DNA of 64,000 nt from CAIKBL01 sp050247235 (GTDB lineage Bacteria; Pseudomonadota; Gammaproteobacteria; Ga0077536). The translations under genes were made by a program, and so were the position numbers. Shown piece after piece: positions 16,511 through 24,808 of the stretch (its first letter is position 1; each line of letters opens with the position of its first letter). A model generated the notes under the pieces. It saw nothing but the letters and a program-made list of their open reading frames with translations, had not been told where the DNA came from and did not search any database. The stretch is from assembly GCA_050247235.1 (NCBI GenBank), contig JBFWUN010000003.1:62001-126000 (forward strand). Direction: 5' to 3'.

Positions 16511-16525
16511 GTCAAGATTCTTGAC
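16511..16525. promoter_or_regulatory. Dyad operator candidate 1 (GTCAA-N5-TTGAC)
   Basis: GTCAAGATTCTTGAC is a perfect dyad with 5-bp arms and a 5-bp spacer. It lies about 185 bp upstream of the sigma-54 type promoter at 16697. The same arms and spacing recur at 16606-16620. The position suits an enhancer-binding activator. Confidence 0.5.
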
Positions 16526-16603
16526 AGGGGCCGGGCCCGTGTCGGCAGGTTGTTGATTATCAATGAATATTTTCCGGTGATCCCGATAGCCTGCCGGTCC
16601 GGA

Positions 16604-16622
16604 CTGTCAACGGATTTGACAG
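16604..16622. promoter_or_regulatory. Dyad operator candidate 2 (CTGTCAA-N5-TTGACAG)
   Basis: CTGTCAACGGATTTGACAG is a perfect 7-bp inverted repeat with a 5-bp spacer, about 85 bp upstream of the sigma-54 type promoter. It shares the GTCAA-N5-TTGAC core with the dyad at 16511. Two identical cores in a short non-coding region argue for a specific dimeric regulator. Confidence 0.55.
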
Positions 16623-16696
16623 CCCCGGCCTGACCCGTTGCCGACCGATGCGGCTGCCGTACTCAAGCGACTGAATCGCAAAGTATTAATCTGGCG

Positions 16697-16712
16697 TGGC
16701 ATGGATTCTGCT
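16697..16712 (+). promoter_or_regulatory. Sigma-54 (-24/-12) promoter candidate
   Basis: TGGCATGGATTCTGCT has GG and GC exactly 10 bp apart and matches TGGCAC-N5-TTGCT with two mismatches. It is 85 bp before the GTG of the PEP-CTERM esterase. PEP-CTERM genes in other proteobacteria are known to depend on RpoN and the PrsK/PrsR two-component system, so this assignment agrees with the downstream gene. Confidence 0.6.
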
Positions 16713-16797
16713 GCGGTGGGCGATCGCCCGTCGCGGCGGCCATGGGCCTGGGCGTGGCGAGCGCCGAACAACAACCAGAATCGACAAGGAGACCCCC

Positions 16798-17817
16798 GTG
16801 AAGCTTCCCCGTCTGCTGCGCGCCGCGTGCTGCGCCGCGCTCATGTTCCCGCTGTCCGCGCTCGCGCTGCCGTTCAGCAGCCTCGTCGTGTTCGGTGACA
16901 GCCTCGTCGACAACGGCAATGTGGCGCTCGGCATCGATAGCGGCGGTTTCCCCCCGGTACTGCCCGGTACCCGCCAGCCGACGCCGCTGCCCTCCAACGG
17001 CGCGATACCGGGTCTGCCGTACGCCGGCACCGACAACTTCTCCAACGGACCCGCGTGGGCGCAACAGTTCGCGGCGATGACCGGCCTGCCACTGACCCCG
17101 GCGTTAGCTGGCGGCACCAATTTCGCGTTTGGCGGCGCGCGCACCGGCAGCCCCAGCCCGACGCCGAGCCTGCGTGACCAGGTCGATTTCTATACATTGT
17201 TCTTCCCGCCTTCGGCCGCGGACACCTTGTTCATCCTGAACGGCGGTGGCAACGATCTGCGCCGGGTCTTCGAGGGTACGTCGGCGGCAACGATCGTCAG
17301 CGAGTTCGTCACCAACACGGGCACGATGATCGGTCAGCTGTTCGCCCACGGCGCCCGCCAGTTCCTGGTGTCCACGGTGCCGGACGTCGGCAAGACGCCG
17401 TTCGCCGCCGCAGCAGATGCCCTGGTGCCGGGAAGCGCCGCCGGCGCGACTGCGCTCGCGCTCGCGATGAACGACGCGCTGAAGGCGATGATCGCCGGGC
17501 TCGACCCGGCGATCCGCGCCGGCATCGATCTCCTCGATCTCTTCGCGTTCCAGCAGGCGCTGCATGCGGATCCCGCGGCGTTCGGGTTCGACGATGTCAC
17601 CACCGGCTGTGCGTCGAGCCTCGCGTGCATTGCAGATCCACTCGGCACGTTCTACTGGGATGGCATCCACCCGACCGCCGCGGGGCATCGCGTGATCGCG
17701 CGCGCCGCGTATGCGATCACGGTGCCGGAGCCGGGCACCGTCACGCTGCTCGGGATCGCACTGGTCGCGCTGTCCTCCCGGCGCACGTGGCAGCGCAGCG
17801 CGAATCTCCGCGGCTGA
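16798..17817 (+). CDS. Secreted GDSL/SGNH esterase with PEP-CTERM sorting signal
   Basis: This 339-residue protein starts at GTG 16798 behind AAGGAG (16786-16791). It has a signal peptide (about residues 1-22), block I VFGDSLVDNGN, a block III LNGGGNDL and block V DGIHPTAAGH, which supply the Ser, Asn and Asp/His of the SGNH fold. The C-terminus is VPEPGTVTLLGIALVALSSR followed by a basic tail, the tripartite PEP-CTERM signal cut and anchored by an exosortase. It should therefore act at the cell surface, perhaps as an esterase on the polysaccharide or on lipids. It is preceded by a sigma-54 type promoter and two dyads. Confidence 0.9.
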   Translation: MKLPRLLRAACCAALMFPLSALALPFSSLVVFGDSLVDNGNVALGIDSGGFPPVLPGTRQPTPLPSNGAIPGLPYAGTDNFSNGPAWAQQFAAMTGLPLTPALAGGTNFAFGGARTGSPSPTPSLRDQVDFYTLFFPPSAADTLFILNGGGNDLRRVFEGTSAATIVSEFVTNTGTMIGQLFAHGARQFLVSTVPDVGKTPFAAAADALVPGSAAGATALALAMNDALKAMIAGLDPAIRAGIDLLDLFAFQQALHADPAAFGFDDVTTGCASSLACIADPLGTFYWDGIHPTAAGHRVIARAAYAITVPEPGTVTLLGIALVALSSRRTWQRSANLRG

Positions 17818-17829
17818 TCCTGTTGCCCG

Positions 17830-18654
17830 TCACGCCTGCCCCCGCACGAGGTGCACCTCGCGCTGGGGCAGGATATCGATGCCGCCGTCCACCAGCGCCC
17901 GGTAGACCGCCGCGTTCGCGGCGTGCCTGATCTCGAAATAGCGATCGCTCGGCACCCAGTAGCGGTACGCGATCGCAATCGCAGTTTCGCCGAACGCATC
18001 GATCCCCACCTGCGGCGCCGGTGCGTCCGCCACGTCGGACAGCGCACGCAGCGCGTCGTTCACCAAGGTCACCGCCCGCAGCGGATCGTGGTGATAGGCC
18101 ACCCCGACGCTCCCTTCGACGATCCGCCGCCCGAACGAGTTGCGGTGGATCTCGCCGACAATCTGCCGGTTCGGGATCACGATGACCTCGCCGTCCTCGG
18201 CCTTCAGACGTGTCGTGCCGAGCCCGATCTCGGTGACAACCCCGGCGCATTGCTGGACCTCGATCGTGTCTCCCACCTTGAACGGTCGTCCCAGGATCAG
18301 CGCGAGCCCCGCCCCGTAGTTCGACACCGTGCCCTGCAGCGCCATGCCCGCGCCCAGCGCCGCGCCGCCGATCGCGGCGACGATCGGCGCGATGCTGATG
18401 CCGAGCTTGGCGAGCGCGATCACCGCGAACATCACCAGCACGATGAAACGCACCGTGCTCGCGATGAACTGGCGAAGCGTGACGTCGACGTGGCGGCGCT
18501 CCTGCATCCGCAGCACGGCATGGGCCACCGCGCGCGCGACCCACGCGCCGGCAGCCATGATGAGCACCGCGCCCAGGATCTGGAACGCGTAGCGGACGAA
18601 GAAGTCGACGATGTACCCGTAGACGCGGGTGAGCGTGGCGAGCTCGTCGTTCAT
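17830..18654 (-). CDS. MscS-family mechanosensitive channel
   Basis: This 274-residue protein has three N-terminal transmembrane segments (about residues 12-35, 60-80 and 88-110). The pore helix carries AAIGGAALGAGMALQGTVSNYGAG, with the Gly/Ala packing of MscS TM3, and the beta domain has VGDTIEVQQCAGVVTEIG and VIVIPN. Length is close to E. coli MscS (286). It releases solutes on hypo-osmotic shock. It ends convergently 12 bp from the PEP-CTERM gene. Confidence 0.92.
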   Translation of the reverse strand: MNDELATLTRVYGYIVDFFVRYAFQILGAVLIMAAGAWVARAVAHAVLRMQERRHVDVTLRQFIASTVRFIVLVMFAVIALAKLGISIAPIVAAIGGAALGAGMALQGTVSNYGAGLALILGRPFKVGDTIEVQQCAGVVTEIGLGTTRLKAEDGEVIVIPNRQIVGEIHRNSFGRRIVEGSVGVAYHHDPLRAVTLVNDALRALSDVADAPAPQVGIDAFGETAIAIAYRYWVPSDRYFEIRHAANAAVYRALVDGGIDILPQREVHLVRGQA

Positions 18655-19079
18655 GATGCTTCCTTCTGATCGGGCAGCGGCAGTGTATCGCGCGTTTCCG
18701 GTCCACCCGAGCGCAAGTTCCGGTCACTCACCTCAGGTGCCAGTTGGCGAAGGTGCCGCGTGAACTCACCCCGACTCGGGTGAGCCGCGCTGGGTATGGA
18801 TCGCATCAGCACACCGCGTGCGTGCTCGATCGCCGCGCTGCTGAGAGGCTGCGAAGGTTTCTGCGCACCTTCTACGCCCCCCGAAGCGCCCGGGTGGCGT
18901 TGCGCGCCCTCCAGACACGTTCCGTCAGGCGGCCATCCGCCCAATCTGGGCACTCCCGCGCGCTGTCGGCAACGCTCAGTGAACCTCCCGCGACGGGCGT
19001 TCAGCTGTCACATGCACTGACATGACGCCGGACTGGTTGAAATCGCGCCGCGCACGCAATCTCGCGCGCCGCGGCTGAC
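18655..19079. other. Intergenic region, no gene supported
   Basis: This is 425 bp between the mscS-like start and the stop of the PhyH gene. Short open frames exist on both strands, but none has a ribosome site, domain or typical codon bias. It should hold the promoter of the channel gene; no convincing hexamers were seen. Confidence 0.5.
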
Positions 19080-19952
19080 TCAAGGCCGGAACGTCTCCTT
19101 CCCCGTGCCGCGGTACAGCGTCTGCGCCTGCGCGGCCGTCACTTCCCGGTGCAGTGCCACGGCGGCCGGCGCCATGTCGTAGGCCGGGCGGCGTTCCGGC
19201 GCGAAATGACGATACCGGTCCTGTCCGCGCACCAGCACTGCCGAGTCGCGCGCGCCGGCCACCTGTCGCACGGCGGTCGGGATATAGCGGATCGCGAGTC
19301 CGATGCGCCGGTCGTCGCTGCGGTTCGGCTCGGAACCGTGCACCAGCAGCACGTGGTGCAGTGACATCTCGCCCGGCGCGAGCACGAGGTCGACGGCGGC
19401 CGCCGGGTCGACGTCCACCAGCACTTCCTGTCCGCGGGTCAGCAGGTTGTTCGCGTCGAACGTGTCGCGATGCGCGAACTGCGCGTGATGCGTGCCCGGG
19501 ATCACGCGCATCGCGCCGGATTCGATCGTGCTCGGCGACAGCGCGACCCACGCGGTCACGACGTCCGGCGTGCTGAGGCCCCAGTAGGTCGCGTCCTGGT
19601 GCCACGACACGAAACCGGGGTCGTGCGGCTCCTTGATGAAGAATGAACTCGACCAGCACAGCAGGTCGGGCCCGAGGAGATCCTCGATCGCATCCACGAT
19701 AGCCGGGTGGAAAACGAGATCCCACAGCCACGGGAACAGCAGGTGCGCCTTGTGGCGCAGGTGCCCGGCGAGTGGTCCGCCGGCGTCGCGTTCCCAGGCT
19801 TCGAGGCGCGCGCGCAGGCTCGCCGCTTCGTCCGTCGTCAGAACCGGCAGCGGGAAGAGGTAACCGTCGCGCGCATAGGTCGCGCGCGCGGCCGGGGTCA
19901 GGCGTGTCGTGGCGCGCGTGTGCGCGGCGGTCGCCGAAGCGGACTTTGCCAT
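19080..19952 (-). CDS. Phytanoyl-CoA dioxygenase (PhyH) family protein
   Basis: This 290-residue 2-oxoglutarate/Fe(II) oxygenase has the iron ligands H-x-D in SWHQDATYWG and a distal histidine in LHHVLLVHGSEPN. RRIGLAIRYIP carries the Arg that normally binds 2-oxoglutarate. The N-terminus LTPAARATYARDGYLFPLPV is typical of PhyH enzymes, which hydroxylate diverse lipophilic or amino-acid substrates. The substrate is unknown. It stands alone, preceded by a repeat-rich region. Confidence 0.88.
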   Translation of the reverse strand: MAKSASATAAHTRATTRLTPAARATYARDGYLFPLPVLTTDEAASLRARLEAWERDAGGPLAGHLRHKAHLLFPWLWDLVFHPAIVDAIEDLLGPDLLCWSSSFFIKEPHDPGFVSWHQDATYWGLSTPDVVTAWVALSPSTIESGAMRVIPGTHHAQFAHRDTFDANNLLTRGQEVLVDVDPAAAVDLVLAPGEMSLHHVLLVHGSEPNRSDDRRIGLAIRYIPTAVRQVAGARDSAVLVRGQDRYRHFAPERRPAYDMAPAAVALHREVTAAQAQTLYRGTGKETFRP

Positions 19953-20040
19953 CGCGGGACTCCCGTGACGTCGATGCCCAATTCTTGGCCGGACGCGCGG
20001 CGAATGCCAGTGATGCCGCCTTGAGGCACCCTCGCCCCCG

Positions 20041-20100
20041 AATTCCCGCAGCCTTCACGCCCGGAATTCCCGCAGCCTCCAGCCCCGGAATTCGCGCATC
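20041..20100. repeat. 24-bp tandem repeat (2.5 copies)
   Basis: AATTCCCGCAGCC-type units start at 20041, 20065 and 20089, exactly 24 bp apart. The third copy is diverged and partial. It lies upstream of the PhyH gene start. Confidence 0.7.
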
Positions 20101-20220
20101 GAATATCCGGGAGACTAGCCGCACGCACATTTGAGCCGCTCAGCGCACTCACACCCGTGTCACTGGTCATTTCGGCTCCTACTCCGGCGTTTTCGTGCCC
20201 GCATCGCCGTGCCTGCCCCA

Positions 20221-20357
20221 CGTCGTCATTCCCGCGAAAGCGGGAATCCATGGGGCGTCGCCGATCGCCACCTCGTCATTCCCGGGAAAGCGGGAAACCA
20301 TAGGGCTTCGCCGATCGTCACCTCGTCATTCCTGCGAAAGCGGGAATGACGAGGTGG
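20221..20357. repeat. Tandem REP-like palindromes, 50-bp period (3 copies)
   Basis: CGTCATTCCCGCGAAAGCGG-type units start at 20224, 20274 and 20324, each holding the small palindrome CCCGCGAAAGCGGG (variants CCCGGGAAAGCGGG and CCTGCGAAAGCGGG). The last copy extends into a larger palindrome, CACCTCGTCATTCC ... GAATGACGAGGTG (20319-20356). Spacers are near identical, so this is not a CRISPR array. This is a widespread type of dispersed proteobacterial repeat. Confidence 0.85.
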
Positions 20358-20370
20358 AGGCGGAAACGAC

Positions 20371-20406
20371 GATGCGGGGCAGGCACGAGGATGCGGGGCA
20401 GGCACG
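20371..20406. repeat. 19-bp direct repeat (2 copies)
   Basis: GATGCGGGGCAGGCACGAG at 20371-20389 is followed directly by a second, slightly truncated copy at 20390-20406. No coding function is apparent. The remaining ~300 bp up to the next gene contains no recognisable gene. Confidence 0.7.
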
Positions 20407-20707
20407 GCGACTCCCCGGCAAACCCTCTGCCACGGTTCTGCCATCCTTGCGGCCTCCCGTCCGCGGTGAGGTTCCGAGACGCTGTGGACGGCGCATTCCT
20501 ACACGTCGCGCCGGCGAACCGGGTGTCGCTGCGCCAACCCAGCGGTGAACCGGCAACCGTCTGCCTATTGGTTCGTGCCCGTCGCCCCATGCACCGTCCG
20601 AAGGGTGTATTCGGTCGCCGAATCTCACTATCCTTCTGCCACCCCGCGCGCCTGTTCGGGCGCCACGGACGGGATCCCGATAACCAGAACATCTTCGGAG
20701 GTAGCCC

Positions 20708-21571
20708 TTGCTGACTTTCAACAACCCGGGCACGGTCGATGAAGCCGTGGCGCTGCTGCAGCAGGGCGCGGGCCGGCGCCTGCTCGCCGGCGGCACCGAT
20801 CTGCTGGTCCAGCTCCGCAGCGGCCGGCTGCAGGCGCAAGGCATCGTCGACCTGAAGCGAATTCCGGAACTGCGGACGATCCGCGCCGAGAACGGCGGAT
20901 TCCGGATCGGCGCTGCGGTCAGCGGGGCCGAACTTGGCGAACACGCCGCGTTGCGGAAGATGTGGCCCGGCGTGGTGGAGGCGGCGTGCCTGATCGGTTC
21001 CACGCAGATCCAGGGTCGCGCGAGCCTCGGCGGTAACCTGTGCAACGCGTCGCCCGCGGCCGACAGCGTGCCGGCGCTGATCGCCGCCGGCGCCAGATGT
21101 ACGGTCGCGGGGCCCGGCGGCCGCCGCGAGGTTCCGGTGGAGAGCGTCGTCGTCAGTCCCGGCAAGACCAGCCTCGCGCCGGGTGAATTCATCGTCGACT
21201 TCCTGCTGTCGGCGCAGCCCTCGCGGGGCGGCGATGCCTACCTGCGTTTCATCCCCCGTACCGAGATGGATATCGCGGTGGTTGGTGCCGGCGTGAGCCT
21301 GGTGCTGGACGCCAGCGGCACGTGCACCGCCACGCGGGTCGCGCTCGGCGCCGTCGCGCCGCGCGCGCTGCTCGTGGAAGCGGCCGGCAAAGCGCTGGTC
21401 GGGACGTCGGTCGATGCCGCTGCGCTGGACGCCGCTGCCGCGGCGGCCCGTGCCGCGTGCGCGCCGATCGATGACAAGCGCGGCACCATCGAATTCCGGA
21501 CCCACGTCGCCGGTGTGCTGGTCAAGCGCGCCGCGACCATCGCGCTCGAGCGCGCGAGGAGCAACGCATGA
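20708..21571 (+). CDS. Molybdenum hydroxylase FAD-binding subunit (CoxM/XdhB-like)
   Basis: This 287-residue protein starts at TTG 20708 with GGAGG 6 bp upstream. It has the FAD-binding motifs LLAGGTDLLVQLRSG (residues 27-41) and IQGRASLGGNLCNASPAADS, and a C-terminal CO-dehydrogenase flavoprotein domain. It passes electrons from the 2Fe-2S subunit to an acceptor. Start and stop overlaps show an operon with the 2Fe-2S and molybdopterin subunits (ATGA at 21568). No extra 4Fe-4S insertion of the HcrB type is visible. Confidence 0.9.
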   Translation: MLTFNNPGTVDEAVALLQQGAGRRLLAGGTDLLVQLRSGRLQAQGIVDLKRIPELRTIRAENGGFRIGAAVSGAELGEHAALRKMWPGVVEAACLIGSTQIQGRASLGGNLCNASPAADSVPALIAAGARCTVAGPGGRREVPVESVVVSPGKTSLAPGEFIVDFLLSAQPSRGGDAYLRFIPRTEMDIAVVGAGVSLVLDASGTCTATRVALGAVAPRALLVEAAGKALVGTSVDAAALDAAAAAARAACAPIDDKRGTIEFRTHVAGVLVKRAATIALERARSNA

Positions 21572-22041
21572 AGCATCACATCACGGCCACCCTCAACGGC
21601 GACGCCTGCGAATTCCTCTGCGACACCGAGCAGACCCTGCTCGATGTCCTCCGCGACGAACTCGGACTCACCGGCTCCAAGGAAGGCTGCGGCTCCGGGG
21701 ACTGCGGGGCCTGCAGCGTGCGGCTCGACGGCCGCCTGGTCTGCGCGTGCCTCGTGCTCGGGTGCGAGGTCAACGGCCACGCGGTCGAGACCATCGAAGG
21801 CATCGCGGCCGGCCACCAGCTGCACCCGCTGCAGCAGACCTTCCTGAACGAAGCGGCGCTGCAGTGTGGGATCTGCACGCCGGGCATCATCGTCGCCGCC
21901 AAGGCGCTGCTCGAGAAGAATCCCGATCCGAGCGAAGAGGAAATCCGTTTCTGGCTCGCCGGCAACCTGTGCCGGTGCACCGGCTACGACAAGATCGTCC
22001 GCGCGGTCCAGCAGGCCGCCGCAGTCATGAGGAGTGCTTGA
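21568..22041 (+). CDS. Molybdenum hydroxylase 2Fe-2S subunit (CoxS/XdhC-like)
   Basis: This 157-residue protein has a plant-ferredoxin-type cluster, GCGSGDCGACSVRLDG with a later Cys in RLVCACL, and a C-terminal helical domain binding the second cluster, QCGICTPGI and NLCRCTGYDKIV. It links the molybdenum centre to FAD. It is coupled by overlap to the upstream FAD subunit and is followed after 1 bp by the catalytic subunit. Confidence 0.95.
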   Translation: MKHHITATLNGDACEFLCDTEQTLLDVLRDELGLTGSKEGCGSGDCGACSVRLDGRLVCACLVLGCEVNGHAVETIEGIAAGHQLHPLQQTFLNEAALQCGICTPGIIVAAKALLEKNPDPSEEEIRFWLAGNLCRCTGYDKIVRAVQQAAAVMRSA

Positions 22042-22042
22042 C

Positions 22043-24310
22043 ATGGGAAATGAAGGCAATCAGTTCAAGTGGGTCGGCACCCGCCCGGTCCGCCCCGACG
22101 GGGTGGACAAGGTCACGGGGCAGGCGAACTACGGCGCCGACTTCACGCTCCCCGGCATGCTCGCCGGCCGCGTGCTGCGCAGTCCGCATGCGCATGCCCG
22201 CATCCGCGGGATCAGCACCGCCAAGGCCGCGGCGCTGCCCGGCGTGCGTGCCGTCGTCACGGCCGCCGATTTCCCCGAGCTGCCGTCCGAGGTCGCGACG
22301 GGCGGGGAAGCGCCGGTCAACTACCGGCATGTCTCCGAGAACGCGATCGCGCGCCACAAGGCACTGTACGAAGGCCACGCGGTCGCCGCGGTCGCGGCGA
22401 CGTCCGCACTGATCGCCGAACAGGCGCTGAAACTCATCGAAGTCGACTACGAGGTGCTGCCGCACGTGATCGACGTGCGTGCAGCGATGCGGCCGGATGC
22501 GCCGGTGCTGCACGCGGACCTGTTCACGAACGGCGTTGACCCGAAACCGACGAAGGCCTCCAACATCGCCGCCCGCGTGGAGTTCGCGGCGGGTGACATC
22601 GAACAGGGCTTCAAGGACGCCGAGGTCACGATCGAACGCGAGTACACCACGCAGCCCGTGCACCAGGGCTACATCGAGCCGCACGCGTGCGTGGCGAGCA
22701 TGGCCGCGGACGGCATGACCACGGTCTGGTGCAGCAGCCAGGGCCAGTTCATGGTGCGCGAATTCTGCTCCAAGCTGCTGAAGATCGAGGACTCGAGCCT
22801 GCGCGTGATCCCCGCCGAGATCGGCGGCGGCTTCGGTGGCAAGACCACGGTCTACCTGGAGCCGCTCGCGATCGCGCTGTCGCGCAAGTCCGGCAAGCCG
22901 GTCAAGCTCGTGATGACGCGCGATGAAGTCTTCAAAGCCAGCGGACCCACCTCCGGCGCGCACCTCAAGGTGAAGATCGGCGCGAAGCGCGACGGCACGC
23001 TCGTCGCAGGGCTTTGCGAGCTGGCCTACCAGGCCGGCGCGTTCCCGGGCTCGCCGGCCACGCCGGGCTGCATGACCGCGTTCGCGTGCTACGAGATCCC
23101 GCATGCGAAGACCATCGGTTACGACGTGGTCTCCAACCGTCCCAAGTGTGCGGCCTACCGCGCGCCGGGCGCGCCGATCTCGGCGTTCGCAGTGGAGTCC
23201 GCGCTGGACGAGCTCGCGCTGCAGCTCGGCATCGATCCCATCGAGCTGCGCCTGAAGAATGCGGCCAAGGAAGGGACCCGTGCGATCTACGGACCCAAGT
23301 TCCCGACGATCGGCTTTGTCGAGACCTTGCAGGCCGCGAAGGCACATCCGCATTACAGCGCACCGCTGAAGGCCAACCAGGGTCGCGGTATCGCGTCAGG
23401 CTTCTGGTTCAACATCGGCGGGCAGTCGAGCGCGGCGGTCCACATCAACGAGGACGGCACCGCCGAGGTCGTGACCGGCAACCCGGACATCGGCGGCTCG
23501 CGCGCGTCGATGGCGATGATGGCGGCCGAGGTGCTCGGCATCGACCTCGCGAAGGTCAAGCCGATGATCGGCGACACCGGCCAGATCGCGTACAGCTTCC
23601 TGACCGGCGGCAGCCGCGTCACGTTCGCCACCGGCAAGGCGGTGTGCGAGGCGGCGAACGACGTCGTCGAACAGCTCCGCGCGCGCGCGGCCAAGCTGTG
23701 GAAGTGCGGCGTGGAGGATGTCATCTGGAAGGACGGCGTGGCGTACCCGGCGCAGGGCCAGACGGATGCCCGCACGCAGCTCTCGCTCGCCGAGATCGCG
23801 GCGAGCGCAGCGAAGACCGGCGGTCCCATCAGCGGCAAGGCGTCGCTGAACGTCGGCGGCGCGGGCGCCGGTTTCGGCACGCACATCTGCGACGTGGAGG
23901 TCGATCCGGAGACGGGTCGCGCATCGGTGGTGCGCTACACCGCCGTGCAGGATGTCGGGCGTGCCATCCACCCGGGCTACGTGGAAGGCCAGATGCAGGG
24001 CGGCGCCGCGCAGGGCATCGGCTGGGCGCTGAACGAAGAATACGTGTACGACGACCAGGGCCGGCTGCAGAACGCCGGGTTCCTCGACTACCGGATGCCG
24101 GTGGCCTCGGACCTGCCGATGATCGATACCGTGATGGTGGAGGTGCCGAACCCGTCGCACCCGTTCGGGGTGCGCGGCGTGGGAGAAGTGCCGATCGTGC
24201 CGCCGCTCGCGGCGGTCGCCAACGCGGTGGCCCGCGCCAGCGGCGTGAGAGTCAACGATCTCCCGATCTCGCCGCCGCGGCTGCTGAAGGCGCTGCAGTC
24301 CAAGGGCTGA
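22043..24310 (+). CDS. Molybdenum hydroxylase molybdopterin-binding catalytic subunit (CoxL/XdhA-like)
   Basis: This 755-residue subunit starts at ATG 22043 (GGAG 8 bp upstream). It has GGGFGGKTTVYLEPLA, CAAYRAPGAPISAF and the C-terminal GVRGVGEVPIVPP, whose Glu is the active-site base of the xanthine oxidase family. It lacks the AYRCSF loop of true CO dehydrogenase CoxL, so it is a form-II-like hydroxylase of unknown substrate. Candidates are aromatic or N-heterocyclic compounds or acyl-CoA thioesters. A MoaD-like protein follows by 10 bp. Confidence 0.93.
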   Translation: MGNEGNQFKWVGTRPVRPDGVDKVTGQANYGADFTLPGMLAGRVLRSPHAHARIRGISTAKAAALPGVRAVVTAADFPELPSEVATGGEAPVNYRHVSENAIARHKALYEGHAVAAVAATSALIAEQALKLIEVDYEVLPHVIDVRAAMRPDAPVLHADLFTNGVDPKPTKASNIAARVEFAAGDIEQGFKDAEVTIEREYTTQPVHQGYIEPHACVASMAADGMTTVWCSSQGQFMVREFCSKLLKIEDSSLRVIPAEIGGGFGGKTTVYLEPLAIALSRKSGKPVKLVMTRDEVFKASGPTSGAHLKVKIGAKRDGTLVAGLCELAYQAGAFPGSPATPGCMTAFACYEIPHAKTIGYDVVSNRPKCAAYRAPGAPISAFAVESALDELALQLGIDPIELRLKNAAKEGTRAIYGPKFPTIGFVETLQAAKAHPHYSAPLKANQGRGIASGFWFNIGGQSSAAVHINEDGTAEVVTGNPDIGGSRASMAMMAAEVLGIDLAKVKPMIGDTGQIAYSFLTGGSRVTFATGKAVCEAANDVVEQLRARAAKLWKCGVEDVIWKDGVAYPAQGQTDARTQLSLAEIAASAAKTGGPISGKASLNVGGAGAGFGTHICDVEVDPETGRASVVRYTAVQDVGRAIHPGYVEGQMQGGAAQGIGWALNEEYVYDDQGRLQNAGFLDYRMPVASDLPMIDTVMVEVPNPSHPFGVRGVGEVPIVPPLAAVANAVARASGVRVNDLPISPPRLLKALQSKG

Positions 24311-24320
24311 TCGGGGCGGC

Positions 24321-24569
24321 ATGGCGATCGTCGTGCTGCAGCCCGGGTTCGCGCGGCGTTACACCGAGGGCCAGACCCGGCTCGAGGTGGACGCCGCCGA
24401 CTACCAGGCGCTCGTCGAAGTCCTCGACGAGCGCTTTCCCGGGTTCGCCGACGCCGTCGCCGTGCGCATCGCCGTCGCGATCGACGGCCAGATCTTCCCC
24501 GATCCGCTGCTGGAGCCGATCGGGCCGACCAGCGAGGTGTTCTTCCTGCCGATGCTCGAAGGCGGTTAG
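24321..24569 (+). CDS. MoaD/ThiS-like sulfur carrier protein
   Basis: This is an 82-residue beta-grasp-sized protein ending in GG (FLPMLEGG), the C-terminus that is adenylated and thiocarboxylated in MoaD and ThiS. A run of beta-strand-like segments (MAIVVLQPGF; TRLEVDAADYQALVEVL; VRIAVAIDGQ) precedes it. It starts 10 bp after the molybdenum hydroxylase catalytic subunit, so it probably serves cofactor assembly or sulfuration for that enzyme. No moaE or activating E1-like enzyme is adjacent. Only the C-terminal GG and general shape are seen. Confidence 0.7.
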   Translation: MAIVVLQPGFARRYTEGQTRLEVDAADYQALVEVLDERFPGFADAVAVRIAVAIDGQIFPDPLLEPIGPTSEVFFLPMLEGG

Positions 24570-24808
24570 CCCGCGAGCCGTCGGCCGCGCGAGCGTCTGC
24601 GGTCAGCCCCTCCTGCGCAGTCCACCAGTGCCCATGAGGTTGCGCACGATCCCGCGGGTCGATCCGTGTTCCCTGCAGCGCCCTGACCCACGCGATATCC
24701 GTCGTGCGGACACCCGGCGTGGATGGCGGCCAGCGCAAGGAACGACAGCAAGGTCATTCGTGTCGCCGCCGCCTTTCCTGTCGACACCCGGCGGGACTAA
24801 GCTGCGCC

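Noticed and set aside
18744..19025. 93-codon open frame on the plus strand
   Set aside because: No supporting motif or start signal between two convincing genes.
20221..20357. CRISPR-like regular array
   Set aside because: The intervals between palindromes are nearly identical rather than unique spacers and there are only three units; it is a REP-like array.
22043..24310. Assignment as aerobic CO dehydrogenase CoxL
   Set aside because: The AYRCSF active-site loop of form I CoxL is replaced by AYRAPGAP.
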